The position numbers and the translations under genes are program-made. The notes under the pieces are model-generated. The model was not told where the DNA came from, made no database searches, and worked only from the letters and a program-made list of their open reading frames with translations. A stretch of DNA of 64,000 nt from Platycnemis pennipes. Lineage: Eukaryota; Arthropoda; Insecta; Odonata; Platycnemididae. Where the stretch lies: the NCBI GenBank assembly GCA_933228895.1, contig OW121848.1, positions 83,223,470 to 83,287,469 on the forward strand. Direction: 5' to 3'. This document shows positions 34,191-48,700 of the stretch, in pieces. Numbering within the stretch: position 1 is the stretch's first letter; each line of letters begins with the position of its first letter.

Positions 34191-35540
34191 TACATCGATG
34201 AAGTCAGGCGTGTTGACGCAATTGAGCTCTTAGAAAACTGACCAGTAGATCAAGCTGTGGAGCGAATAAATGCTCGCTATTGGCCCAATCTTGGTACCAG
34301 CTAACGTATTCCTTCCCAAACATCAACCACCAACAGTAACGCAGGGGGAAGCCGATCCGTCAATTTCCTTTCCTCAGGCTATCCACCGTCTTTTTATCGC
34401 GCCACTAAGGCCCACTTGTTCCTTCTCGCCGCTTTTTTCGCTCGGCCCGACATTCTCTCTCTCCTATTGACCCCCTACCAACGATGGAGAGAACAATATT
34501 ACGCCATCTACGGCCAGTGGGCCAATTCAAAACTCCCCTCCGACTTCAGTTCGCCAGAAAATTCTTAGCGGCTATTACAAACTCTTCCATAATTTTGACG
34601 TTCTATCCGTTCAAAAAATCTCCTAGTAAATTTCAAAAACGACCACAGGGGCTTTACGAGAAGCTTACGAACAAAGGTCACGATTAAAATTAATTGATTT
34701 TTTAAGAGAATTAATGTCCCGGTAACGCAGTAAAACTTTATAAACGGCACTGAAATAACTGCCAGCTGATATGTTTAGATCTACACTATGAACACTGGAT
34801 TTCTGTGTTCAGCAATTATTAATTAACTGGAAGGTAAATGAAATGCATCATGTCGTTTTATATTTGCCTTGGAACTAAAGTGAGTGTCGCCTGTTCCTTA
34901 CTCAATCACCTACTTACTTCCCTACGTAAAAGTTATAAATTTTATAAATAACATCAATAGAGGGAGATAGAAAAATGTTAAGTAGGGGCAAAATAGCAGC
35001 GCAATACCTTTAGCAATGGCAACCAAGGATAAGTCTGCAATTTCCTCGCGAAAATTATTCCCAAATAAGAAGACAGATTGTCATAATATTATCCAACAGT
35101 TCCTGTGTACAACCCAAACATCGGTATGAGTACGGTGAGAGTATATCTCACGAAGTACATACTAGCGTAATTCCGACGGAGTGTGACATTCACACATCTG
35201 GGTATGGGGCATCAGGGTTCATTTCCCCAGGCCGCCAGTGGTTTCTCCGAAAGATCAGGTACCCATATAATCACCGGTTAAGGGTTTAGCTCGATATCTT
35301 CAAACAGGGTGAATCAAACCCAGTGTCATACATTAGCAATCCAACGATCCTACACTACCCGGTCTCATGATGGTATTTGCGTCAAGAAAAGGAACCTATC
35401 ACATTTTCTCATAAATATTACCCTTCAAAAATGAGAGGAGGAAAAATCAGTCGCGCAATTTCAATGCCAAATGCTTTAATAATAACCTTGAACGACTGAT
35501 TACTGATCCAATACAGTTTCACCGAGGAAAATTGCCCGGA
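34191..35540. other. intergenic; tRNA-like SINE remnant near 35262-35372 (minus)
   Basis: No exon recognised. On the minus strand, GACCGGGTAGTGTAGGATCG leads into GGGTTTGATTCACCCTG, a tRNA-like A/B-box order consistent with a decayed SINE. Confidence 0.4.
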
Positions 35541-35639
35541 TGACTCCCGATAACGATCCATTGGGCACATCAAACCGAGCTCCACGAACAAGCAGGCCTC
35601 GGGGAAAAGAGTCAGTTATTAACTCATATTTTAAGTATC

Positions 35640-36061
35640 GGATTTTTATTTCTCTCAGTGGGGCGATCAGGGCCGTTTGCGCATGCGTGAAACAATCTCC
35701 GGATTTCGCGACCAGGGAGGTCTCTCGTTTCCCTCTCAACCCTCAGCGAACCGGACGCACGAACCGAATCGCGCCCCCCACCCCCCCGAGCTCCTCGATA
35801 GTTCGTTATCATCCCCGCTGCACCTCTGGAGAGAGAGAGAGACGGCGTGGCGTCGGCAGATGGGGTTAGGGGGGAGGGGGCGCGCGCACCGGAGAGATCG
35901 TCAGTCCGAGGGAAGGAGGAGGGTGGGGGGGGGGATGAGGGCGGACGGAGAGGAGAGATGGGTGAGGTGGGCGGGGCGTCTCTCGCCGCGACGGAATCCG
36001 CGCGCTCGGCAGTGGGCTAAGGGGACTCCAGTAGTGAGGAGGCGGTGGCATCGGCTCCAGG
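35640..36061 (+). promoter_or_regulatory. CpG island at the start of the six-cysteine protein gene
   Basis: The strongest GC and CpG rise of the window covers about 35640-36190 and includes G-rich runs, GA repeats and many CG dinucleotides. The first coding ATG of the downstream gene (36062) lies inside it. Open frames running through it on both strands are skew artefacts. It is read as promoter plus 5' UTR. Confidence 0.6.
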
Positions 36062-39000
36062 ATGAGGTATCAGGTAAGGAAGGAAGGAAGGGCAGCTCCG
36101 CACACCATCTCGTCCCTTGCCGGTGTCCACGAGCCGTTTAACGGGCCGATCGCTCTACGCTGACCAATCGCCCGCGCCCCGTCGGGCCGCGGACGTACAG
36201 ACTGCACAATTTTTTCCTCTCTCCATTGGTGAACTCCCCATAGCAATCGACACTTCAGCCCGACTCGATAACGCCCGACCAAATATTTTCATCGCATGAA
36301 AATCGTTGTGATTGTGTAATATCACCGTTGTCTCGTAATTTCGCCAATTCGAATGTGCTCAACAAAATCGGAACCGTCGATAATTACTGCATCAACTTAA
36401 CATTTCCTCAAGCTTGTGGTTAGCATTAACCGGACATTATAAAACCAGGTGTTGGGGCGGAAGAGGCGGGTATTTTTCTTTAGCGATTTGGTGCGATTTT
36501 AATTGATTTCCACGAAGCAGTTCTCTTTCGCTGTGGGAGATTGGCTCATCTCAATTTTCTTTTTGGAGATTAGTGGTTGGAGTTTAACGCTTATTCAACA
36601 GTAAAAAAATATTGGATCGCATTGCTGCTTAACTTTTTACGCATGTAAACGCAGCTATCTGTCGAAAATTATCTTTGTTATAGATTTGATATATTTTCTG
36701 ATTTATCATTTTCATGAGTGTGAGTCCTTGTCCAATGTGCCGAAAATTTTGAACTCGATTTCAAAAGTTTGCATGCCTACCAACGCGTCAGTTTAATTTG
36801 TACGAATACTTGAATTCACTTCAACAGGAAATTTTTCCGTCGAAGGGAAGGAGTCTGCTTATTTCACTTATATTTTAGGTAACGAAAATTAAAATGAATT
36901 ACAAATCATCTATGAGGCAATTTATACCCTAACGTTCGATAAAAACTATTTACATTTTGTTTTCATACTGGAATTTTTCAAAATGTCCAAGGTCAAATTT
37001 TTGGGTGCGGAAATCTGCATTACATACCCTGGAGTTATTGGAAGCAAGCCTCAATAAATAATCCTCTTTCTTCTGTTTATCCATTTTACAGCTGAGCGTA
37101 GCTTGGATGGGGCTTCTACTGCCAGCTTCGGGGATCGTTTTCGACTTCCCATCAGTCACCTCGGCATATCCTCAGAAGAGAGCCATTTCTGACCAGACGG
37201 TTAGGGGATACCTGACAGAGGTATGTCACCATGATACTTATCTAAAAATAAAAAAAAGGAATATATGCTATTTATATGAATACGCGTCCGTGACCTCCAC
37301 TATTAGTTAATTGGCGTCTGTTAAAGAATTTATCAGAGTTGAAGTTGATTACTGGGCTAGAGATAATCATCACCAATCATTACGTTAAATCACGAGATGA
37401 AAATTTAGAATAAAATCCAATCCTCCTATGTATTTTATTCATATTTTCTATGGAAAGGAAGGTATAAATAATAATTCTATATGGACTACCATATAATTCT
37501 TCTCTTATCCTCTGTTCCCCGCAGAATATACAAAATGACCCTCTAATTTAACATTTATGTTAATGAAAATCTTTCCTCAAATTTTTCTGGTAAGAATATA
37601 TGTAAGAATTGCATTCATTAATTACTACGCCAATGTGCTTCAATGGATATATTGACAAATTTTTACATTATTTTATTTACAGCATTGAGTCTCACGATTC
37701 CGGCTTCCATTTATTTATAATATAAATATTTTAGAAAAAGTAGCGAAAATCATCTAAAAATCCTGATAAGCATGTTTTATTTTGTTTCGGCAGATGGGCT
37801 ACTTCACGAGAGTATCGATTGTGGAACAACACTTTACTCGGATATGGTCCTGACTAATAATAATAAAAGGGGGGAGATTGAGACAAAACTGTCACTTCTG
37901 GGAAATTCTCAGCGGCGAGAGTCAAACTAGGTTTAAATTAATTTACCGATATCGTTCTATCTAAGGTACAATTTTTCTTCAGTGAAAATATTTAGGCTTA
38001 TGCTATTTTCTCAATAACAGCATTCCGATTAAAAGAAAAGTGTGTCTGATATCATAAACTACAATTACAATACGCATAAAAATTCGGAAATAATTGCAAT
38101 GCATTGTGAAAAAAATAACTTTAACAAAGTCTGTATTCTTCGTGGAATTAAGTACTTAATCTAATAGAGTCAATAAATTCGGGATGTGATCCACAATATT
38201 AATTAGAGAATTACAAATACTTAGGAGAGATACACTTTTGCATTCTCACAATATATGAGAGGCATCAAAAAAGGTCGAAATTACACTGAATATGTTTTTT
38301 AGTTAATGGTTTTAACTAATAATGAAATGAAAGCACTTATTTGAGTTTATTCGACGATAAAATCTCTAAGCAAAATACATAACAGCCTTTTACGCCATGA
38401 ATCGCTATTATTATGATTAATATTTATAGTTATAGTTTAGCAGCATTCATTGTGGAACTTTAGAGATAAACGCAATTAATTGACATTCTACAAGTTTAAA
38501 TGAAAATATCAATGAGGAAATCCTAGTCGTATAGAATTCTCTCTCATACTAGTTGTTCACCGAACGGCACTCTTAGTTAGCTGATTTCAGCTGCAATTAC
38601 GCTTGCCATTTTGAATAAGCTTTCACTCTGACTCGTAAGATAATCACCACAATTCCGTTTTCTCTTCCTAAAAACATATGTGCAAGAGTGAAGAGCTTAG
38701 GAATTATTTTTGTATAAGAAGAATTTTTAGAAGTGTAAAATAAAATTAAAAGTGTGCCAATGAAGTGGTTATAGTATTTTTACATACATATTCCCTTTTA
38801 CTTTTGAACTTCATTGATATTGAAAACAATTCTCTTTTTGCCACATATAATACTGACATCCTTCTTGACAGTATTTATTCTTGCCACTAGATCCTTTTAA
38901 GCCTCTTGAATGCATTTAGTTCCATTTGAACTTAATTTCCAACTGCAAAAGATGCTATGCCACTTCAGGAAAGGGTCATTTATTCCTTTTAGAGGAGTCA

Positions 39001-42000
39001 ATTTTTTGCCTTATAACTTCCATGTGGCATGGATGCGAGGGAAAATTTATCATGGAATATTTCAGAAATAGAAAATTGTATAAACTAATTATCAACCTGA
39101 TAGACTTTTTTAAATTCTGGTATGAGTTGAAGTTGTCCATTTTCCACATTGAGTGATCTGAAATTTAAAGGATCAATACGGTGCTAAAGACTTGAAAGAA
39201 CAGGAAAATAAGGATCAGAAATGCCGTTTCGTTGAAAAATCGAATCAAACGTATTAAGTGACGGAGAAAAAAACTGTTCCAAAAAAAACAGGCAAGGGTA
39301 TAAAACTAATTGATACGAATACCAAATGAAAATTAATGAATTTCGACTAAACACTTATTCCCGGAATATTCCTAAACTAAGGATAGTTAAATGCAAAAAC
39401 TGTAACCCACCACACATTTACTTATTTTAAATGTAAGTTTTCTCTGATGAATACCATTGAAACGCGAGGAAAAACGGAAAATAAAACAAAGCATAATTAA
39501 CTCACTCAAGTCTTCAATTTAAAGGTCGTTTTGGTTTGGATGGAAAATCTCAATTCCAATCGAAGTCCATTTGAATGCAAAGTTTAATTTTTACAAGAAA
39601 AAAATTATACTTTTCCACTTAAAGGGTAGTTTCCTAGAACGTTTCAGCTCCCCAAAAAACAAAGATTTGGGATATGGCAGAGCTGCCCACATTATCTGGC
39701 TTTTAATTACGGACCCATCGTGGAGCCAACTTATGCTACGCATAACGGCTAGGTTACCACACCGCCCCAAACTAGAAAAGAGGAAAAAAATCGATGGCCG
39801 GCAAGTTTACTTGGTGGAATTTAGACATAGTGAAAAAGAAAGTCGTTATGGAAGAGAAAACTTACATTTAAAATAAGTAAATGTGTGGTGATATACAGTT
39901 TTTGAATTTAACTATCCTTAGTTTGGGTATATTCCGGGAATAAGTTTTTAGTCGAAATAAATCGTTGAATTAACTAAGTACTTTCTTTTTTTACTAGAAA
40001 GGAGGATCTTAAGTACGGGCTTTTCCATCGGATGGATCTCTCAAAATCTTTCCTGAATTGAATTTTAAGGTGCTAGAGCTGCTAACTCCATGTTTAACCA
40101 TCTAACTTAAAATCCTAAAATCAATATTAAAACAAGCAAAATATCAATGCCAGAAGCAGAATTCGAAACCAAGACAGTTTGCCATCCAGGCCGGAGCTAA
40201 ATCAGCCTAGCCAATACGGCTGGCAAAATTTTTCGTTGAAGAAATAAGTACTATCACCATCTCTAGTTAAGCGTCCGCATGGTAGATGCGGACCTGACTG
40301 ACTTATTCAACCTGACTTATTTGTAAACTTTATCTTAAGGCAAACACATTATTCATGCCAGAAGCGGGGTTCAAACCCATGATTTTTGACGTACCAGCCG
40401 GCGCGTTACCGACCTAGCCAATACGGTGGGAAAAATTGTTCCCTCTAAAACAAATAAATACTCCCGTCACCTCCCGTTAAGCGGTTTGAGTCCGATCAAA
40501 ACGGTGGGCCATTAAATAATGTGCTTCATTATTTATCCCCCACCCCCTCACCTGGTTTCCTCTTCCCAGGAGGGAAAAGGAGGGTAGGCTATTTTGCTGC
40601 CTAATTACTGCGGGTTGGAATGCGGCCGCAGAGCACGACCGGACACGTATTACGAGATGCCGTGGTATCACCTCTCGGCTCTCTCTCTCTCTCTCTCTCC
40701 CGCGTGGTTACTCCCGTAGTGAGTGAATGTCAATCGATAAACAAGCGCACTGCCGTACACAGAGCGAGAGAGAAACGGGAAAGGAGAGAGAGAGAGAACG
40801 AGTGTGTGTGAGTGAGAGTGGAGACCTAAGGGGGAAGAGTGAGAGAGATAGGGAGTAAGGGGTTCCGGTTATTTTTAGACCTGATACCTCGTTTTCCGTT
40901 GTCCCTCTTTTTATTTTTATTTCGAGAGTATTTTTAAATATCGACCTCACGAAGAGGGTCGGGTCACGTGCTGCATCGCTGTGAATCTCTCTCGCGCCGG
41001 AATCGCAATGAGACCGACGATGTTGACACTCACAGACACACACACACACACGACTGGCTCCCCTTTCCCCTCCTGCAACCCCCCGACACTCCTCTCCTCG
41101 ACCCGCAAGCGTCTCGCTCATACGCGAGAGCGAAAGACTGCTGAAACGTGCACAACGACGGGCCTCAGGAGTGGAAAACACGATTCGAGAACATCCGCGA
41201 TCCACTCATTGTCGGCGATACCGCCAAGTGGTTGCACTCGTGAGAAGTAAATTGCCTCCTGGGACGCGGCGGCTTGAACTCGAGGTCGCTTCGACGCCTC
41301 CCCCCCTCCCGTCCCATTCCCTTCAGGGCAAAAATATGACGCGACGTCCCGCCACTGGGGTTCCATAAAACAGGAAACCAATTTCGCCGTCGGAGCTCCA
41401 TGGTCGGATGAAGGGCTGAGTTGCGTGTAGCTGTCCTTTCGCCGACACGGGACGACGGTAAATTCGGATGCTGGGTACTTAATGTAAGGATTCCGAAACT
41501 TTGGTCATTCAGTGGATTGAATGTAAATGGGTCGAGAGAGAGATATTAACTACAAATCGATACGACAAAAATGTTAGTCTCCGGGAGGAAATATTTGGAA
41601 TGTAAAAGGAAGACTTCGATTGCATTCGCTGCTGCAGTTATCTGAGGGTGGCGACCGACAGCTCAAGTCATTTGCGCCAAGGTGCGTAGTGTGGGTAGAG
41701 TTAGGATTTTTTCAGGGAACTCAGGAAAGGTATAGAGAAAACCAGTTTCGGCATTAGCCTGCTCATGGCGAAAAGCGCCAAGGAGTCCACGGCTCAACGT
41801 CCCATCTGACGGACGGAGTACTGTGCTCCCCTACAGAAGACACTCAAGTGCGCACAGGTATACATACTAATGAAAAAACCGCCTTCTCCTGGATTTGAAC
41901 CGGGGCCCTTGGGGTGGGAGCCCAGTACTTCTAACCACCAAACTAACCCCCCACTCTTGGTATTCTCCAAGGGGAAGAATATTTCCAGAAATATTCATGC

Positions 42001-42721
42001 TTACTTTTCCCAATTTATTCGACGCATTCCTCACATTTCAAAATCCATTTACTGCTTCCTCTCGATATTAATAGCAGCCTTTCGAGCAATAGTCTAAATT
42101 AGGAGAGTGAGGATGACTGAAGTCTCTTTAAAATGTAGAAAAAACGATGAGAACTAACAGCATAATATTTTACATTGGGCTTTTAAAATACTCTTGAAAA
42201 GTAAATATTAGGGCACCAAAAGCACTTAAATAAATAGGAATGAAGCTGTATTACTTGAGCGAGGGAATCTGAGGGCACATATTAAAGGGCACTGTTAGCA
42301 AACATAAACGCTTATGAATTTCCTGGGCGCGTGCATACACTTGGAGATACGGAGATTTTTTGAGCTGAAAGAGAGAGCACTTGAGAGTGAAGCTTAAAAA
42401 ATCTGCCGAAGCAACGTACACGCTGCCTTGTACATGCTATGGATCCGAACCTCGACGGCCTTCTCTGAAAACACCGTTGGCCTCGGAGCAAGGGTCTGCC
42501 CCGTCTCATATGGATGGTGCTTCAGACCCTTTCCTTAACTCTTCCTTCCTTTTTCTCTCCTCCGTGGGATTCCTTTCGTTAAAAATTAATGCCCCGAGGA
42601 AGGAGAACGGAGCACACTCGCGGAGATGCATGTTGGTCTTATACCAGTCCAACCCGGCCAATAAGAGCGAGGGGCTAAAACTCTTGACGTCATATCGCGT
42701 CGCTATGATGCAGGGAGGGTT

Positions 42722-42753
<32 letters not shown>

Positions 42754-45700
42754 CGGTGGACATGAGCGAGGCCTGGCGGCGCGGCGTTCCGCTCGAATTT
42801 CAGATCTTATTAGCGAGCCCTTGGCGAATAGGAGTCGCGCTGGAAGTGCGATTTGACGGTTATGACTAATGGCGCTGGGAGCTCGCTCCCTCTTTCATCC
42901 CTGATTCGAAGGGCGGATACCATCGGATGTGATATTTCACGCCACGACGGCTCATGACAGATGCAGTCAATTTAGTTTGGAGGTGGTCAGGTTCACGCGT
43001 GCAACGGAATACTTCCATAGAGATTTTTTTTGCAGAGTAATGAGATGCAAAGGTCTCTCTCGCGGGGGCTATCGATAAAAATAATATCTCCTTTCACCGT
43101 GAGCAATGAAAATAACGGACGCGTCACTGCCGCTGAGTTATTCAATTCATCCTCCGTCAGGAAAGAAGCTTAAGTCAGATAGAGCGATGCCGTTTTCGGC
43201 TGAAAGTTGTCGATTTTAAACAAGATAGGCGCTTTTCTACCTAGCACTAGTAACTGCAAAAACATGAGAAGAGAAAAATCACAAGCAACCACCATCACCC
43301 GGATTATTTCCTTTTTTGATGGAGGAAAATGTCATTACTATCGCAAAAATGCGAAGGAAAACTTTAAATTAGAGTGAAAGGGGAAGAGTTACAAGAATTT
43401 AATCAAAATAATTGCTTAAAGGAGATAATTTTGCTCGAGTTAAAGTCCATGTAGACTGTTAAATACCAGGAACTGAGGAAAAACCATGAGGCCAACGCTC
43501 TTGGCTCTCTTTACATTCTACAGCAAAATTTTAATGCACCCTTGAAGTATAGTAAAAAAATAAAATTGCGTATACTCATACACTCATCATATTTGATTAG
43601 TGCCCTTTAAATGGCCTTTATGGTATCAAATAATGCAATAGTTGGAAACAGTTTCATTAGTAATACTTAGTATTTCGAATGGTCATAATATCCTTTCTCC
43701 ATGAACATCCTAGATTCAACATCTTGTTGAGTCAAATTTTGTATGATTCACAATCCATAAATTTCCCAACATTTCCCAGAATTAAGAACTAACGTTTTCA
43801 TGGCACGAAGTACTCCTAAATAGGAGCAAGTTTAAATACGATTAGGTTGTCATTCCGCAACAAAAATACATATGCAACTAAATGATATTTCTAGTTCATT
43901 TCATACAAAAATTTCTTTCCGTATCTCCAGGTTTCTTTGATATATTAATTTCTTTTATTATGTGCACATGCGTAATTCATAATTAATGCGTTGCTAGAGT
44001 ACTGGCCTCCCATACCGAGGGCCCGGATACGATTTCCAGCAGTGGCGGTTTTTCCAGATGCAAACCGGTCTCTACTTGAGTGCCTAGTGGGGGTATTTCA
44101 GGTTCAGTGGGGGCGGGACGTTAAGCCTTGGTCCCCTTGGCGCCTGTCGTTAATAGTAGGCTACTGCCGACGCCGGGTTTCTCTCCACTATTCCTCCATT
44201 ACCTTAAATGCCTCCACTAGCCCAATAACCCACCTATCCAAACTGGCGCAAATGACCTCAACTGTCGTTCGCCACCCCCGAATAACCAAACTTTAAGTGT
44301 GTCAGTACTTTGCCCAAATAAGGTCAATATTATATTTCGTTGTGATGACAGTATATATTTTCAAGTTACACGTTAAAAGTTGGGGATTCCACAATGAATT
44401 ACTTGATTGAAAAGCATTTTCGAAGTATGATTTATGAAATGTCATTGCAATTATTGATGGAAGAAAATTTTAAATCGTCTTCCCCAACTTATTCGACGCA
44501 CTAGGAACACTGTGCGTAATAAATTGTTTAAAAATCGCTGGCTTTTTACGACAATGCTGGGTCATGCACGGTAAGCACAAGCCTAAATCATACAATTCGA
44601 GGAGCCTTGGTGCTTTCTATGTATGGATTGTATTTGGGTGAAGAAGCTCGAAAACACGACGGCGACGGAGTCTTACCTTTAATATGTTCAGAAAAACCCT
44701 TTTTTTATTAGATTCTATGCGGAGAAATAGAAATCTTTGACCACTTAGGCTGATCTCAAACTCCTAAATGTGAGGTTATTTCATAGAAATCGGAGGACCT
44801 GAAATTCAAATAAATCGGCATGGAGTTTTGAGTTTTTTTGCGTTTTGACATGCCATAATAAATTAAGAGTTCTCAATGCTCAGCATTTTAGCTTTCATTT
44901 ATTATTCATGTTATGGCGGAGCTCATATAATCTAAACATCTTATCCTATAAAAATTCTAAATTAAACTTTTTTTCTCTCTTTCCTCAGAACGGCGACATA
45001 TGTGAGTGCACATACACTTCAGTTCCACGTTTATATACCGTTAAATATTTGAAATATTCAAAACAATAGAGTGATAAATTCATACTTATATATATTAATT
45101 CTCCCAGATATCGCATCATGATGATCATTCAGACCGCACATTGGTGTGATAAACTGACTCCCACGGAAAGACATTTATTAGACCGTCGTTGACCTGCTTC
45201 CAACAAATCGATGAGGTATTCCCACATATCTCTCATCACTACCGTTAAATAGTATACCTAAGATAAAATATTGAGAGACAAATTGCTTGACACTATTGTC
45301 AGAATATTTCATTTTAGAGATATTAAACTTGCATCTCTTAAATTAGAGGAATTGGGTATCATAAAATTATTAACTGCAAAATGAATGTAAATCTATGGTA
45401 AATGTACTTCAGAAAGATCTTTGAATCGTTAAAGAAATCTATTTCTTGCTTTCTTTCCATCGTATTCGGATGAACCAATTTCCTCTATTGTTCAAATTAT
45501 GTTCTAAGGTGAAAACTAGTGAAGAGTTTATCATTGACGTATAGGTTTAAAACTTGTCCTGCGGAGAATAGACACACAGAGGAAACAAAATATCCCATGT
45601 GTTCGTCCTTAATAAGGTCAAATTAAAGCTCATTTCTGCAAACTTCGCTATGAGAGATCCATATTTTCTAGCACAAGTAATAAACCTGACCTCTGCTTTC

Positions 45701-48700
45701 CAAACTTTGAGCCCATATAGCTGGCAGAATTGACGGAGGCATGCCTGAATGCGACCCTGGGAATTTTCCGGGGAGATTGAATCTCCATTAGAAGCGTGTT
45801 ATATTTGCTCCAATGAGCTGGTTACTTAGCTTCCCACCTTCCCTGCAGATTTCTCTCCCTCTCTCTCCGTTGCACCCACCTTCCATCAACCTCACCCTGG
45901 GCTCCTATATATTCAACACGGAAATTTCAACGGCAGTGATAAATTATAAACAATCGTCTTCCAGCAACTTAATAAGATTTAATAGCATTGGTAATATTTA
46001 CATTAACTTACGTTATCGGTTCGTTTCAAAGCGCACATCTGAAATGATCATTTGCTCTGATGGCATTTATATGGGGAAACAGTCAACCGACACGTATTCG
46101 GGGACAAAATTTGCAGGCGATAGATGGTATTAATTTATCTAGTCCTTCGTTTGCATACGGGTTTTGAATGATCTCCACGAGCTAACACGCATCAACATAA
46201 GATCTGAAAGCTCAACGTTAACACATTTCCACCCTGTAATATTCGTTTATAAGATTTTATTTTTGAATTGCTCCTTCACCGCCTGACACATTCTTTTTCC
46301 CATGTAGGATCTTATATTTTCCTCTCTACCTTAGCCGTTAACATCCCCCAGGTACTCATCACCTCCTCTATCAACGATTTCCACCCTTCTAGAACTACTT
46401 CCACAAATTCCTCTCTCAAGAAATCATGTTAAAATTATTTTTTGACTCAGCTGAGATTTGTACGACTTGTAAGAGTGAAAATCTGATATACACGATGTGC
46501 TGAGGTTCTATGATCCAAGTTGGTCATTTTAGATGTTCTCATTACAGCCATAGCACTATACATTCGTGTTCCTAAAGTGTAAACGATCTTCAACGACAGA
46601 AGGGTTTATCCTATTCAACCTTCTGTCGATGATTCTTAGATGAGATTAAGGTTATCGTCTTTTAACGAGCCCCTTTATTTTTTATAGAAAAAAGAATTGA
46701 AGCCAGCTCAAGGAAATATCTGGGGCAATGGTTACTCCTTCAACGTTGAAGACGAGCAAAAAATGTTAAGAAATCCCAATGACGATATCCATTACCCTTC
46801 CGCTCTATTTATTCTTTTCACACTTTGCAAACTGTGTTAATATCTACCCCACCGGATAACACCATTAATCCGTATCCATTTAACTGTCGGTCTCGGTTGC
46901 GGCAGGGTACCTGGCTGTCGATCCTAGAGTCGCAGGTTTCAAATTCCGCCCGGGGAGTATTTTCACTGCCCGGAGCATGGATGCTTGTTTAGTCCAATAT
47001 TTTAGTGTAAGAGAATATTTCATACTCCTAAATTTTCAGGTTAAATAAACATATGATTATTATTATTATTTAATCAAAAGTTACTGTCGTCCATCCTATT
47101 TCAAGCAACGCTATATCTTGACTTCTTTCTTCAGCGTTTTTTTATGCTACCTTCTCTCGACTGAAGAGAATTCTTATATTTTAAGCCACAGTGCAGTCCC
47201 ACAGAGTGCGTCGTATGCCACTCCTTTCATGTTGCGGCCCGTTTCGCAGTGGCGTGCAAACGGCCCAGGTGGCCTTGCAACTTCCCAAGCCGGATTTCCC
47301 AATGGAATCATTCCCTTCCCAGTAGTACTGAGCCAGGCGGTGGCCATAGTGAATTCAATATGAATTATGGCCATTGTACTTCCAAAGGGCTATAAAAAAG
47401 TTAGTTTTTCATTAATTGCATTGCTTTCTTCTACGGATTAATTAACTGTGGAATAATGAACACACTAATTCCCTGTAGCTACCTGAGGAACAGGCACAGC
47501 TTGGGGTCTTTTAACCGCGAATCCCTTCCAATCTCTTTCGAACAAGTGTCCCGTCTACGATTAATTGTTGTAGCTTCCACTAGCTTTGTTATATGAGTCA
47601 ACGAAACACAGGTTCATTATGTATGTCTAGGTTTCAATAAGTAAGGGAAGCTGAATGGAGAGATGGTAAAATATCGCCAAATAATTATGCATAGGCGACC
47701 GAGGGCAGAAAGATATGAGATATGTTATTAATTTTTGTTGAGCCAGCCACATGATTAGTGATGACACGTGTCATGAATACGTTGATTATTACACGCAATA
47801 TATAAGAATAAATTCAAATTATCCTCGCACCGGAATGGATGGACAAAAAAGGACAAGATTCTATTTTCCAAGTGAAATTATCACACTCATTTCTTTAGCA
47901 GTTTAGCGGTGAAACAACAGAGCGAAATGTGTTTCAAATACTTAGCACTGTTATGTAGCTAAAGACATAGTAATTTTTATTGTACTGTTTTATGCAGTCT
48001 TAACTCAAGGGATTCTTGTGTAAAATATCCAAAATTATTTTTTTAATCCATAAGAGCGATATGGGGCAGTGTGACCATATTTCACGGACTACATAGACGA
48101 ATAAATGGCAATTCAGTCGTTGATAAAAATTAATTCATTTCACGGTGAAGTATTACAAAATGAAAAACTACTTATTTCATTTCAGTTTTTTCGTGCATTA
48201 TATTTCAGTTTTCACAATGTGAAACTGAATTAAAATCATTCGATTAGAGTACCAAAAAGGGTAAAGAAACATATAACAACGGTTTAGAAATAATTCCTAA
48301 ATTTCTGAGCCATTGGTGACAGCCAGCCAAAGAAGGTTGGAAATTTTGTTACTAGGTTACCTATAATTAAATACCTCCTGTAATGATGTTAACTTGAATC
48401 AGTTAGTCTCTGTCGCATGCTTTGTTCCAAGACCTTGGAATAGGGCCCTTGATCGTAACAGGCTGATAAATGTCTGCTGAGCCCTAATACCTCCAGGGGG
48501 TCTTTGATGAAGGTGGGTCGCACTGAATTTGCATATTAATTCGAGAGAAGGGCACGAAAGCTTTTGGCGTTAGAGAGTAGTCGAGCGACCGAATGCGGCG
48601 ATATTACTCTGAATGGGAACAGTTTTCAAACTCCTCAGGTGAGACACCCCCTGTGGTGGTGACTGGTGGTCTGGTGGACTGTGGTGGTGGTGCTTTTTTT

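Noticed and set aside
35677..36141. 154-codon open frame in the 36 kb CpG island
   Set aside because: Arg/Gly-rich skew product overlapping the better-supported MRYQ start and its GTAAGG donor.
39571..39876. 101-codon open frame inside the fold-back element
   Set aside because: No family match, and it runs into the inverted arm. More likely element filler than a gene.
46594..46628. 10 bp inverted repeat CGACAGAAGG/CCTTCTGTCG
   Set aside because: Too short to distinguish from chance in this amount of sequence.
47174..47374. Both-strand open patch with GC-richer codons near 47.2 kb
   Set aside because: Neither translation (GPGGLATSQAG on + or NPAWEVARPPGPF on -) matches anything I know, and there is no phase-compatible splice partner.
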